Under the pieces are notes generated by a model. The model did not search any database, was not told the origin of the DNA, and saw only the letters and a program-made list of their open reading frames with translations. The position numbers and the translations under genes were made by a program. From Granulicella sp. L56 (GTDB lineage Bacteria; Acidobacteriota; Terriglobia; Terriglobales; Acidobacteriaceae), in NCBI RefSeq assembly GCF_009765835.1, contig NZ_LMUS01000006.1:1632438-1696437 (forward strand): a stretch of 64,000 nucleotides of DNA. The letters run 5' to 3'. Below are positions 1 to 8,397 of this stretch, piece by piece (position 1 is the stretch's first letter; each line of letters begins with the position of its first letter).

Positions 1-657
1 AGTAATGCCCACGTCGATAACGAAGTTCCGATGAATCGAGTGCGGATAGTAGACATTCAGCAGCATCTTCGAGAAGTCGGCGCAGTTATGGAAGAAGAGA
101 TTGAAGTGGCTGACGTTGCGGTTATCGTTGAACTCGGCGATAAAACGCGCATCGGCCTCGGGCGTCGTCTCGATCTGGAAGCCGTAGATCTTGCGGTCGT
201 AGGAGGCGCCGATGAGCTGAATCCAGTCCCCCTTGGGCGCCTCACCCGCGTCTTTTCCTTCGCTGACGTCGGGGATGATATCGAGCAGATGTTTGCGCCG
301 ATAGGCATCGCGCAACTGCGCTTCCAGCTCTGCGTCCGCCGTTGACGGAATGTCCTCCACCCGGTCGACCGCGTAAAGATAGGGCACCAGCGGAACCGCC
401 AGCCAGTCATAGCCCGCGACCCTGTGATAGCGGCTGATGACGACGCCGAATTCACCGGGGCGGCAGGCACGCAGTTGCGTCGGCGTCTCCGCGCAGATGT
501 GGTTCAGGTAAATCGCCGCATGACCAGTCGGATTGAGCGCTCCAAAGGTGCCGTAGGGCTCTTCCATCAGCAGCGACGCATCGGCATAGGCGCGCACTCC
601 ACCCGCTGCTGCGATCAGCGCCGCCAACACCATGAGAGCCGTTCGTATGTGTTTCAT
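1..657 (-). CDS. Secreted papain-like fold protein (partial, C-terminus beyond window)
   Basis: From the ATG at 657 the frame stays open to the window edge, giving 219 codons and no stop. The first 25 residues have a basic start and a hydrophobic stretch ending in AYA, like a signal peptide. GHAAIYL at residues 45-51 and HNCADF at 190-195 are the His and Cys blocks expected of the permuted papain-like group (NlpC/P60, LRAT, YiiX-like). If so, it would be a cysteine hydrolase or acyltransferase acting outside the cytoplasm. No substrate can be named. The fold is inferred from two motifs only; the existence of the gene is better supported than the function. Confidence 0.7.
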   Translation of the reverse strand, partial: MKHIRTALMVLAALIAAAGGVRAYADASLLMEEPYGTFGALNPTGHAAIYLNHICAETPTQLRACRPGEFGVVISRYHRVAGYDWLAVPLVPYLYAVDRVEDIPSTADAELEAQLRDAYRRKHLLDIIPDVSEGKDAGEAPKGDWIQLIGASYDRKIYGFQIETTPEADARFIAEFNDNRNVSHFNLFFHNCADFSKMLLNVYYPHSIHRNFVIDVGIT

Positions 658-860
658 CCAAACCTTTCCGCGTTGGGACATCTGGGACTTCAAAAAACGC
701 TACTTGATATAACACCACTCCACGCGGTCTGGTTGCGGAACTTCCACCGTGACGCTCGCTTTTAGTTGGATGCATCAATAGAAAAGCTGAAGAAGATAGC
801 CCCCGTGAAGAGCGGAGGCCGAAGCACTTCGCTGAAACGAACCGACTAAGCCATCAACGA

Positions 861-1493
861 TCAGCGCGTCGGCAATAATTTTCGGCGTTCGGTTTCGAGA
901 TAGGTATACCGAATGCGGTGGATCACCGTCGTCGTCGAGAAGAAGGCGAGCACCCAAAGCGCGGCCGCCATCACTCCCCAATGGTTGCACAGCGCACCAA
1001 GAATGACGCAGACGATACGCTCGGGCCGTTCCATGAATCCGACCTTGCAGCTCCCGATCAGCGCCTCGGCGCGTGCGCGCGTATAGCTCACCATCAGCGA
1101 TGCGGTCATGACGAAAGCCACCAGCCCGACATAGAACAGCCGGTTGCCGCGGGCATAAAAGACCAGCAGGCCGAAGAAGATCACCACGTCGGAGTAGCGG
1201 TCGATCACCGAATCGAAGAACGCGCCGAAGACCGAAACCTGGTTGGTCTGGCGCGCCACCCGGCCATCGACCATGTCGAAGATACCGGCGCCGATGATGA
1301 TCAGCCCCGCATAAAAAAACATGCGATCGGCATTGCGGACGCGAGCGAAGCCGAAGAAGAGCGCGGCAACAATGTTGATCAGCAGGCCGATAAAGGTAAG
1401 CACGTTGGGTGAGATTCGGGTAAGTGCAAGACCGTTGACGATCTTCTGCAGCAGCCAGCCGCTGCCCTTGCCGAATGCACTTGTCCAGGTCAA
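861..1493 (-). CDS. CDP-alcohol phosphatidyltransferase family protein
   Basis: Integral membrane enzyme that would transfer a phosphatidyl group from CDP-diacylglycerol to an alcohol such as glycerol phosphate or an inositol phosphate. The signature D-x2-DG-x2-AR-x8-G-x3-D-x3-D is complete: D73, D76, G77, A80, R81, G90, D94 and D98. Several hydrophobic helices follow, as expected for this roughly 200-residue family. The open frame reaches 1508, but a GGAGG at 1502-1506 sits 8 bases before the TTG at 1493, so I prefer that start (210 residues). It lies 60 bp downstream of greA on the same strand and may be cotranscribed. The alcohol substrate cannot be read from the sequence. Confidence 0.88.
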   Translation of the reverse strand: MTWTSAFGKGSGWLLQKIVNGLALTRISPNVLTFIGLLINIVAALFFGFARVRNADRMFFYAGLIIIGAGIFDMVDGRVARQTNQVSVFGAFFDSVIDRYSDVVIFFGLLVFYARGNRLFYVGLVAFVMTASLMVSYTRARAEALIGSCKVGFMERPERIVCVILGALCNHWGVMAAALWVLAFFSTTTVIHRIRYTYLETERRKLLPTR

Positions 1494-1553
1494 AAAACTT
1501 GCCTCCAAAAAGACTGCCTTACCTTACTACTGAAATTCGTGGCCCGACTGAAT

Positions 1554-2027
1554 TTATTCGGCGGTGTCGTGAATCGTGACCAGCTTCAGCACTTCAAGCT
1601 CGCGATTGCCGTTCGGTGTAACGACAGTGGCTACATCGCCAACCTTCTTGCCCAGCAGGCAGCGCCCGATCGGCGAGGTCGTCGAGATCAGCCCCTGCGA
1701 CACGTCGGACTCTTCGCTGGTGACCAGCTTGTACTTGATCTCTTCGTTCTTGCCGGAGTCAAACACCGTGACCGTCGCGCCAAAGCCCACCTTGTCGTGC
1801 GGGATATTGACGAGGTTCACCATGGCAAGCTCGCCCATCCGCTTCTTGAGCTGGCCCAGGCGCGCATTGACGAAGACCTGCCGCTGCTTCGCCATGTGAT
1901 ACTCGGCGTTCTCGCTCAGGTCGCCCAGCGCGACCGCCTTCTTGATCTCTGCGGGCAGTTCGGTCGTAAGCTCGTACTCAAGCTGCCTGATCTCTTCTTC
2001 GAGCCTTTTCTTTACATGTTCTGGCAT
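1554..2027 (-). CDS. greA: Transcription elongation factor GreA
   Basis: GreA enters the secondary channel of stalled RNA polymerase and stimulates cleavage of the transcript 3' end. The protein has the N-terminal coiled coil with the conserved GDLSENAEYH tip segment and a C-terminal FKBP-like domain (SPIGRCLLGKKVGD), and is 157 residues, the usual GreA length. An ATG at 2063 would add 12 residues without a ribosome-binding site. The ATG at 2027 has GGAAGG four bases upstream, so it is taken as the start. The CDP-alcohol transferase follows on the same strand. Confidence 0.95.
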   Translation of the reverse strand: MPEHVKKRLEEEIRQLEYELTTELPAEIKKAVALGDLSENAEYHMAKQRQVFVNARLGQLKKRMGELAMVNLVNIPHDKVGFGATVTVFDSGKNEEIKYKLVTSEESDVSQGLISTTSPIGRCLLGKKVGDVATVVTPNGNRELEVLKLVTIHDTAE

Positions 2028-2157
2028 GGGGCCTTCCAGGTCGCGCTTGCTTGTTCGCAACATGATTGCGGCAGCGGGTTAGAAAATCAAAAGACGATTA
2101 TACGATGCGGCCGGATCGGAGGGCACACCGGGGGATAGACCTGCCCCAACCACAGCA

Positions 2158-2203
2158 AAATACAGGGGTCTCTCCACTGCGCTGCGCTTCGGTCGCGATG
2201 ACG
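2158..2203 (-). repeat. Family A dispersed hairpin repeat, copy A1
   Basis: Short form of the repeat, reading from the arm ending in GTATTT to CGTCA on the other strand. One arm base differs (CATCGCGACC in place of CATCTCGACC). It is the only minus-oriented copy left of 50.75 kb and pairs with A2 as an inverted doublet. Confidence 0.85.
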
Positions 2204-2290
2204 TAGCTTTCTGTTTGGACCGTCCCAGTTCGCGTTATTTGCCGCCTCCCCCAAACGTCATCGCGACCGAAATCGGGCGCCCCCAAAGCA

Positions 2291-2347
2291 CGTCATCTCG
2301 ACCGAAGGCGGCGCTTTTGCCGCCGTAGCGGAGAGACCCCTGTATTT
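2291..2347 (+). repeat. Family A dispersed hairpin repeat, copy A2
   Basis: Full arms (CGTCATCTCGACCG and GGAGAGACCCCTGTATTT) around the long central hairpin GGCGGC-gctttt-GCCGCC. It forms an inverted doublet with A1. Confidence 0.9.
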
Positions 2348-2462
2348 CGTCTTTGCCGTTGCTTGTCTTTAAATCGGTGCAGGCCTTTTCCCCGGGCCGG
2401 GCCGCACCCGTAAAATAGTCCAAACACGATGCGTCGACACGCACCGCCGGAGGGCCACGGGC

Positions 2463-3452
2463 TTGAAGTTTCTGGGAACACTGCTGCTGCTCATCCTGAT
2501 CGCCGTAGGCCTCACAGGCTACGTCATCTACACCCCCTTCGGCCCGCAGACCGAGACCTTCGTCGATATCGCACCCGGCACCGGCACCCCGGCCATCGCC
2601 GCCGAGCTTCAGGCGAACGGCATCATCCGCAACCGTTACGCCTTCGACTTCCTGCACCTCAGAAAGCACGGCACGCTCAAGGCGGGCGAGTATCGCTTCG
2701 ACCATGCCGCACCCATGACCGAGGTCTACGCCCGCATCGTGCGCGGAGACATCTACACCATCGCCCTGAAGATTCCCGAGGGCTACAACATCTTCGACAT
2801 CGCCCAGGCCGTCGCCAACGCCGGGCTGGGGTCGCGCGACGCCTTTCTCGCCGCGGAGCGCCAGCACACTGAGCTGATCGCATGGCTGCCCCCCACCGGT
2901 ACGCAGCCGCAGTCGCTCGAAGGCTATCTCTTTCCCGACACCTACTCCTTCTCCCGCCACACCACCCCGGTGCAGATCCTCACTGCCATGGTGCATCGCT
3001 TTCGCCGGGCCAGCGCTCAGCTCGGCCTCAGCGGAGATGTGCAACAGACCGTTACCATGGCCTCGCTGGTCGAGAAAGAGGTCAACCAGGACACGGAGCG
3101 CCCGCTGGTCGCCGGAGTCTTCCTCAATCGCCTCGCGAAAGGAATGCCGCTCGCCACCGATCCCACGGTCATCTATGCGGCGCTGCTCGATGGCCGCTGG
3201 AGCGGCGTCATCCACGCCTCCGACCTGCAGGCCGACTCGCCCTACAACACTTACAAGCACACAGGGCTACCGCCCGGCCCCATCTGTAATCCCGGCATGG
3301 CATCCCTGCGCGCGGCCATGTCTCCGGCAAAGACCGACTACCTTTATTTTGTGAGCGATGCCGCTGGCCACAGCCGCTTCTCTACCGACTTGAAAGAACA
3401 TGCAGCCCAGGTACAGGCCTATCGGGAGGCACAAAAGGCCCAGACTCCCTGA
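2463..3452 (+). CDS. mltG: Endolytic murein transglycosylase MltG (YceG-like)
   Basis: MltG cuts nascent glycan strands at the inner membrane and is thought to set glycan length. The protein has one N-terminal membrane helix (residues 4-23), a LysM-like middle region and a C-terminal YceG domain with the conserved ASLVEKE block; E204 aligns with the catalytic Glu of the family. Length (329) is normal. The start is a TTG with GGAGGG about 10 bases upstream; no better ATG is in frame. A DUF4292-like lipoprotein gene follows 147 bp downstream on the same strand. Confidence 0.93.
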   Translation: MKFLGTLLLLILIAVGLTGYVIYTPFGPQTETFVDIAPGTGTPAIAAELQANGIIRNRYAFDFLHLRKHGTLKAGEYRFDHAAPMTEVYARIVRGDIYTIALKIPEGYNIFDIAQAVANAGLGSRDAFLAAERQHTELIAWLPPTGTQPQSLEGYLFPDTYSFSRHTTPVQILTAMVHRFRRASAQLGLSGDVQQTVTMASLVEKEVNQDTERPLVAGVFLNRLAKGMPLATDPTVIYAALLDGRWSGVIHASDLQADSPYNTYKHTGLPPGPICNPGMASLRAAMSPAKTDYLYFVSDAAGHSRFSTDLKEHAAQVQAYREAQKAQTP

Positions 3453-3599
3453 CCGAGTCCCGGCTATACAAAAAGAAACGCAAAGGCGCTCCGCAACATC
3501 CAATCCGATGAATAGAGAAAATCACCCCCACGCACTCGCAAAGGTACCTCCTGCCTGCGTTTGTGCGTTCTCGGACAGATATACTTGAAGTTTGTGCCC

Positions 3600-4484
3600 A
3601 TGAGTTTAAAAAAGACGGTAGCGGTGGGATTGATTAGCCTGGTTCCGGCGCTGACCGGATGCCTGACGCATACCCGCATCGTGCCCCGAACTCACCTCGC
3701 CGAGATGGTGATCGGCACCTCCCTCGACCAGTTGGTCCATCAGATCAATACCCAGTACGACGCCATCAACACCTTCAAGGCCTCGGTCGAGATCACCGCA
3801 ACCACAGGTGGCTCGTTGCAGGGCCAGGTCACCGAGCATCCCAGCTTCAGCGGTTATATCTTCATGCGCAAGCCCGAAGACCTGCGCGTCATCCTGCTCC
3901 TCCCCGTCCTGCGCAACCAGGCGATGGACATGGTGAGCGACGGGAAGACCTGGAAGCTGTGGATTCCCCCCAGAAATCGCGCCATGGATGGCACCAGCCA
4001 GGTGACCACCCCCTCGAAGAATGGTCTTGAGAACCTTCGCCCCGCAGTTATCTTTAACTCCCTGTTTATTCGCGGCCTGGACCCTGACGAGATCACCTCG
4101 CTCACCACCGATATTCGTATTGTGCAGGACCCGAAGAAGAAGAAAGACCTGATCGAAGAGCCCGACTACGAGCTACAGATCCTGTCGCAGCCCCAGGGCC
4201 AGACGGCGCACATTCATCGCGTCATCCACATCAGCCGCATCGATTTGGAGCCGTTCCAGCAGGACATCTACGATGCGGACGGCAAGGTCGTCACCCAGGC
4301 CATCTACAGCAATTACCAGAAGTACGGCGACATCTCGTTCCCGTCGAAGATCGTCATCACGCGGCCTCTGGATCAGTACAGCCTGACCGTCACCATCACC
4401 AAGCTGACGCTAAACCAGCCGCTCGACAACGACCAGTTCGAGATGAAGATCCCCGACAACGTCCCCGTCCAGCACATGAACTAG
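3600..4484 (+). CDS. Outer-membrane-type lipoprotein, DUF4292/LolB-like
   Basis: The ATG at 3600 opens a classic lipoprotein signal peptide with lipobox LTGC (C21), so it is preferred over the upstream start at 3561. The mature protein is rich in beta-strand sequence (SGYIFMRKPEDLRVILLLP, MVSDGKTWKLWIP), resembling the one-sided barrel of LolA/LolB and DUF4292 lipoproteins, which bind lipids or lipoproteins in the periplasm. No strong ribosome-binding site is visible (only GAAG about 10 bases upstream). The exact partner is unknown. Confidence is high for a lipoprotein and moderate for the fold. Confidence 0.8.
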   Translation: MSLKKTVAVGLISLVPALTGCLTHTRIVPRTHLAEMVIGTSLDQLVHQINTQYDAINTFKASVEITATTGGSLQGQVTEHPSFSGYIFMRKPEDLRVILLLPVLRNQAMDMVSDGKTWKLWIPPRNRAMDGTSQVTTPSKNGLENLRPAVIFNSLFIRGLDPDEITSLTTDIRIVQDPKKKKDLIEEPDYELQILSQPQGQTAHIHRVIHISRIDLEPFQQDIYDADGKVVTQAIYSNYQKYGDISFPSKIVITRPLDQYSLTVTITKLTLNQPLDNDQFEMKIPDNVPVQHMN

Positions 4485-4510
4485 GCATCATCGACCGGAC
4501 AGCAAGCGAG

Positions 4511-4569
4511 CGTCATCTCCACCGCCGCGAGAAAAAGCACGTCATCATCAACCGCAGCAGCAAAAAGCA
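4511..4569 (+). repeat. Stuttered left arms of family A before copy A3
   Basis: Degenerate left arms begin at 4511 and 4540, followed by the full repeat at 4570, a period of 29-30 bases. They lack the right arm. Confidence 0.65.
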
Positions 4570-4626
4570 CGTCATCTCGACCGAAGGCGGCGCTTTTGCC
4601 GCCGCAGTGGAGAGACCCCTGTATTT
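4570..4626 (+). repeat. Family A dispersed hairpin repeat, copy A3
   Basis: Full arms with the long central hairpin GGCGGC-gctttt-GCCGCC, between the lipoprotein and VWFA genes. Confidence 0.9.
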
Positions 4627-4708
4627 CGCCGTTGCGCTTGCCTGTTTTTTCATCCAGATACATGGCAAGTTTGCTCATCCCGGAGTACGTTGAAGGGGAG
4701 GATTTTTC

Positions 4709-6310
4709 ATGCTGTCGATGCGTGCACTTCTCTCCGGGGCCATGTTGTTGGGCGTTCTATCTTTTCAGGCAGCAGAGGCACAAAGCGCTGCCTCGCAAAA
4801 CCAGCCATCGGCCAGCGACGTTCCCACATTGCACGTCACCTCGCGGCTGGTCTTTCTCGACGTCACCGTTCTGGACGCGAAGGGCCATCCCGTCGTGAAG
4901 GGGCTCACCCAGGACGACTTCTCCATCACGCAGGACAAAAAGCCGCAAAAGATCTTTTCCTTCGAGGCCCCCGACGCCCATGTGGCGGCAGGCGATGCCG
5001 CAGACGACAACCCCGCAGGCAAGGCCCCCGTCACCATCTTTGTGCTCGACCAGTTGAACTCCACCTTCGAGCAGATGGCCTATATCCGCTACTGCGTGCA
5101 GCAGTATCTGGCGAAGGAGCCGAAGCAGCTAAAGGCACCGGCCGAGGTGATGGTACTGGGCAACGAGTCGCTGGAGATGGCGCAGGGTTATACCCGCGAC
5201 AAGCGGGAGCTGCTCTCGGCGGTAGAACATGTTCCGGCAGCGATCCCCTATAAGCTGAATCCTTCCTTCTTCACCGAGCGGTTTCTCCAGTCGATCAATG
5301 GGCTGCGTCAGATCGCGCTTGAGAACAGCGGCATCCCCGGACGAAAGAACATCGTCTGGATCGGGCACGGCGGCCCCAGCCTCTACACCTCCTTCCTCGA
5401 CGGCACCACGGCCGACAAGGTCACCGCCTATGTTCACAAGACTGCGAACATGCTGGTGAATGCGCGCATGAGCCTGTTTCTCATCTATCCGGGGCTGGAG
5501 GTCGCGCCCTACCGCACCTTCTCCAGAAGCGCGAGCGCATCCGAGGAGGAGATCGGCGACGACGACCCCTTCTCGGGCGACGTGAACTTCGGCATCTTCG
5601 TGAATGAGACCGGCGGCAGACTCTTCTATAACCGCAACGATCTCGACCAGCTCATCCGCACCTCGGTCGAGCTGGGCTCGCACTACTACACGCTTACCTA
5701 CCAGCCGCCCGAGGACATTGCGAACGGAAAATTTCTCCGCGTCCGTGTCACCATGCGCAATCCCGCCCTGCAAGCACTCACCAAGGCAGGCTACTTTTCG
5801 CCGGACAAGGGCCAGCCCACCGATCCGCGGCTCGACGCTCTCTACAACATCGCCGAAGCCGTACAGACCAACGTGCCGTTTGCGGGCCTCGATATAGGGG
5901 TGGAGAACATCGTGCGCCATAGCGATACCAACTCAGCCGAGTTCACGGTGAATGTGAACATGAAGAACGCGGACTGGAAGCCCGGTACCGATGGAAAGAG
6001 CGCGGTCGACATAGGGTTCGCCGGGGCGAGCCTGTCCAGTCGGCACCTTGTGCTGGCTTCAAAGACCGAGGCCTTCAGCCTGACCAACCCCTCGCAGGAC
6101 CCCGATCATCTGAAGGCGCTGCAGGCGCACCTTACGATGACTCTTCGCGTGCCACGCAACACAAAATCGGTGCGGCTGGTGGTCGGCTCGCTGCTCGGCG
6201 GACGCATCGGCTCGGTGGACGTAGACCGCAAGATGATCGACACCGCGCCCGACCTGCCCACACCGGAGCCGAAGCTGCTGCCGCAACCAGCCAAACGGCC
6301 GCCGCAATAG
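4709..6310 (+). CDS. VWFA-related acidobacterial protein (TIGR03436 type)
   Basis: Secreted protein of a family expanded in Acidobacteriota. A signal peptide spans residues 1-24 (cleavage after AEA). An N-terminal beta domain (VFLDVTVLDAKGHPVVKGL, DDFSITQDKK) precedes a von Willebrand factor A-like fold starting with VTIFVLDQLNS near residue 110; GRKNIVWIGHG is the strand and turn typical of this family. The canonical MIDAS DxSxS is not clear (DQLNS occupies the place), so metal binding is uncertain. GGGGAGGA lies 6 bases before the ATG. It converges on the next gene with 8 bp between stops. The ligand is unknown. Confidence 0.85.
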   Translation: MLSMRALLSGAMLLGVLSFQAAEAQSAASQNQPSASDVPTLHVTSRLVFLDVTVLDAKGHPVVKGLTQDDFSITQDKKPQKIFSFEAPDAHVAAGDAADDNPAGKAPVTIFVLDQLNSTFEQMAYIRYCVQQYLAKEPKQLKAPAEVMVLGNESLEMAQGYTRDKRELLSAVEHVPAAIPYKLNPSFFTERFLQSINGLRQIALENSGIPGRKNIVWIGHGGPSLYTSFLDGTTADKVTAYVHKTANMLVNARMSLFLIYPGLEVAPYRTFSRSASASEEEIGDDDPFSGDVNFGIFVNETGGRLFYNRNDLDQLIRTSVELGSHYYTLTYQPPEDIANGKFLRVRVTMRNPALQALTKAGYFSPDKGQPTDPRLDALYNIAEAVQTNVPFAGLDIGVENIVRHSDTNSAEFTVNVNMKNADWKPGTDGKSAVDIGFAGASLSSRHLVLASKTEAFSLTNPSQDPDHLKALQAHLTMTLRVPRNTKSVRLVVGSLLGGRIGSVDVDRKMIDTAPDLPTPEPKLLPQPAKRPPQ

Positions 6311-6318
6311 GCAAGACT

Positions 6319-7389
6319 TTACTGAGGTGGGTCTGAATGCTCCGTCTTCGGCACCACATGCAGCGCCTTGCCTACATGCTTCGCCGACGTGCCGAGCGCA
6401 TGGCCCGTCTTGCGATAGCTCTTCTGCAACGCATTGCCGGTCGAATCTTCCGCCACCGAGATCGCAGCATCGGTCGAATCGCCCGCGCCTGAAATCGCAT
6501 TCGTCGTATTGCGGCCGCTCTGCGCAAGCGCTCCTTCGGTCGAGCTGCTGATGGCGATGATGCCCTGCACCGGATGTCTCCCCGCACGGAACCACGCAAT
6601 GTCCGTCTCCGGCAGCCGGTTGAGCCGCGCCACGGCAGCCTCGGGAAAGTTCGTGGTCTCCATCTTTCCTGCGAGCGGCCACAGGCTCGACGAGATGAAC
6701 AAGGCGCTATTCATAGGGTGTCCCGGCTCGCCCAGGTTGATCAGCTTGCCCTGCCCCAGTGGCTTCATCTCCTCGCATCGGTCCGCGCCGCATCCCCGCT
6801 GGCAGAGCGTCGAATTCAAATACGACGCATGTTTGCCGGGAGAGACCCACACCCTCGCTCCCCGATCTTCCGCCTTCAGCGTCGAGGCCCGGGCAATCTG
6901 GCTCACATCGCACACCGTGTTCTCATGCGCCGCCGCATACCAGTACATCGCCGTCCACTTTGCCGAAGCCGGATCGCCGTCCGAAGAGCGTACCAGCACC
7001 GCGACATGCTCTGCATCCAGCGGATGGGGATGCTCGCCGCAGTCCAGCTTCCACAGATGGTAGAAGTGAATCTCGACCAGCGGCTCATCCGCGCCCACTC
7101 CCCTCACAGATCCCTTCGCCGGAAAGACCTCGCCGTAGATCGTCCTGTTCTCCGCCTTCACTATCGGCCTGACGCTGCCCGGTCGAAACTCCGCAGGCAC
7201 ATCCGAGCAGTCATGCCGCCCAATCATGAACGTCGGAGCGAATTGCACCAGCAAAGACTGCTCCAGAGCGTCGCTCAGGCCATCGTGATCGGAGTCAATT
7301 TGGGACGAAGCATGTCTCTGCGCAGGCAAATAACCGGCAAACCCTAAAAGAAACAGCACAATGACCCATCGCAAAACAGAATGTCTCAT
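6319..7389 (-). CDS. Secreted protein with Ca-binding-like repeat and low-complexity tail
   Basis: I do not recognise a named family with certainty. A signal peptide covers about residues 1-25. DSDHDGLSDALE (about residues 32-43) resembles a thrombospondin type 3 or EF-hand-like calcium loop. The central part (VEIHFYHLWKLDCG, SPGKHASYLN, conserved Cys) recalls Vps62-related secreted proteins. The last 75 residues are a repetitive Ala/Ser/Thr/Asn-rich stretch (NTTNAISGAGDSTDAAIS and similar) likely to form an amphipathic helix. The ATG at 7389 is chosen over a TTG one codon earlier. Confidence 0.7.
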   Translation of the reverse strand: MRHSVLRWVIVLFLLGFAGYLPAQRHASSQIDSDHDGLSDALEQSLLVQFAPTFMIGRHDCSDVPAEFRPGSVRPIVKAENRTIYGEVFPAKGSVRGVGADEPLVEIHFYHLWKLDCGEHPHPLDAEHVAVLVRSSDGDPASAKWTAMYWYAAAHENTVCDVSQIARASTLKAEDRGARVWVSPGKHASYLNSTLCQRGCGADRCEEMKPLGQGKLINLGEPGHPMNSALFISSSLWPLAGKMETTNFPEAAVARLNRLPETDIAWFRAGRHPVQGIIAISSSTEGALAQSGRNTTNAISGAGDSTDAAISVAEDSTGNALQKSYRKTGHALGTSAKHVGKALHVVPKTEHSDPPQ

Positions 7390-7426
7390 CAACTTTTAGA
7401 TGCACCTCAAGTCGGCGCTCAACGAT

Positions 7427-8242
7427 TCATTTTGGTTGGATCGTGGCAATCGGCAGCTCCAGCAGCTTCTCCACCAGCACCGAGAGCCGCTCAACATGCT
7501 CTGACAGCTCCTGCGCCAGCGCCTTTGCATCGCCGCCGCCCTTACCCTCAGCAGCCAGATACACAATGTTGGTCATGCTCTGCAGCGGGTTGTTGATCTT
7601 GTGGGCAAGATCGTTCGCCATGGCTGCCGCCGCCGTCGCACTCGCCTGTTCCATCAACTTCTTCTGTTGCCGTTGTTGCCTTACCCCCATCGCGGCAAAG
7701 TTCGCCAGCACCTGCATCATGCGGGAGTCGTCCCCATCGAACGCCTCCGTTCTTCCATGCGCCATGATCCAGATGGTGCCGCGCGTCTCTTCCGTCTCCC
7801 ATGGCAGTAGAAGACCGTCCGTCACCGTCGGCGCATCGACGCCCATCAGGTCGAAGAAGCGCTGAGTCACGCGAAAAAGCTGTGGCCGTCCTCGCTCCAG
7901 GCAGACACCGCAAGCGCTGGGATAGCGGGGAAGCGTCGCGTTCAGAAAACCCGAGTAGCTGCCCGACGTAGCGACCCAATGCCAGAAATTCTCGTCGGTC
8001 TTTTCCTCTTGCTCTACGCTGATACCTGCACTGTCGGCACCGCACAGATCGACCGCAACCTCGACCAGCTCCTGCAGAATCGTATCGGGGCGGGTGACAA
8101 AGGCCCGGGCCAGCCGATGCATCCCCTCAATCTGGGTCGCGACATCGCGCGTATGCAGGCGTCTCTGCCCGAATGCAGGGTCGCTCTCGATATCCAGTAC
8201 TTCCAGGCCGGTGTCAGCCGGGTTCGAAGCAATTATGCTCAT
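7427..8242 (-). CDS. GAF plus HisKA-like signalling protein lacking an ATPase domain
   Basis: Predicted cytosolic sensor. A GAF-type domain occupies roughly residues 45-185. A helical dimerisation segment follows with an H-box-like motif, NDLAHKINNPLQSM, where His would be the phosphorylation site. The protein then ends (ELPIATIQPK) without the N, G1 and G2 boxes of a histidine kinase HATPase domain, so it cannot phosphorylate itself. It could be phosphorylated by another kinase or be a decayed kinase. An ATG at 8314 would add 24 residues, but GGAAAGGGTGAG immediately precedes the ATG at 8242. It is divergent from gnd. Confidence 0.78.
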   Translation of the reverse strand: MSIIASNPADTGLEVLDIESDPAFGQRRLHTRDVATQIEGMHRLARAFVTRPDTILQELVEVAVDLCGADSAGISVEQEEKTDENFWHWVATSGSYSGFLNATLPRYPSACGVCLERGRPQLFRVTQRFFDLMGVDAPTVTDGLLLPWETEETRGTIWIMAHGRTEAFDGDDSRMMQVLANFAAMGVRQQRQQKKLMEQASATAAAAMANDLAHKINNPLQSMTNIVYLAAEGKGGGDAKALAQELSEHVERLSVLVEKLLELPIATIQPK

Positions 8243-8397
8243 CTCACCCTTTCCCGTGCCGCCGCATCCTACTTGCTGTGTGCCCACAGAGTCCTCATTC
8301 CCCGTCGCTTCCACTTAATGCAAGGAGAGTAGTCTATTTTAGCGGCTTCAGGGAAGCGTGAGAATCTGTCCGGCAAACAATTCGCAACGGAGGCGGT

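Larger units (their letters stand above)
2028..2462. other. Divergent intergenic region with an inverted pair of family A repeats
   Basis: This gap separates greA (leftward) from mltG (rightward) and must hold both promoters, though I could not assign -35 and -10 boxes confidently. It contains family A copies at 2158-2203 (minus) and 2291-2347 (plus), facing away from each other with 87 bp between them. A GGAGGG near 2449 serves the mltG start. Nothing else recognisable is present. Confidence 0.6.

Noticed and set aside
2291..2347. Family A copies as Rho-independent terminators
   Set aside because: No T-run follows the hairpin (it ends CCCCTGTATTT), and copies lie upstream of genes and inside plsC as often as after stops. 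A role in transcript ends cannot be excluded.
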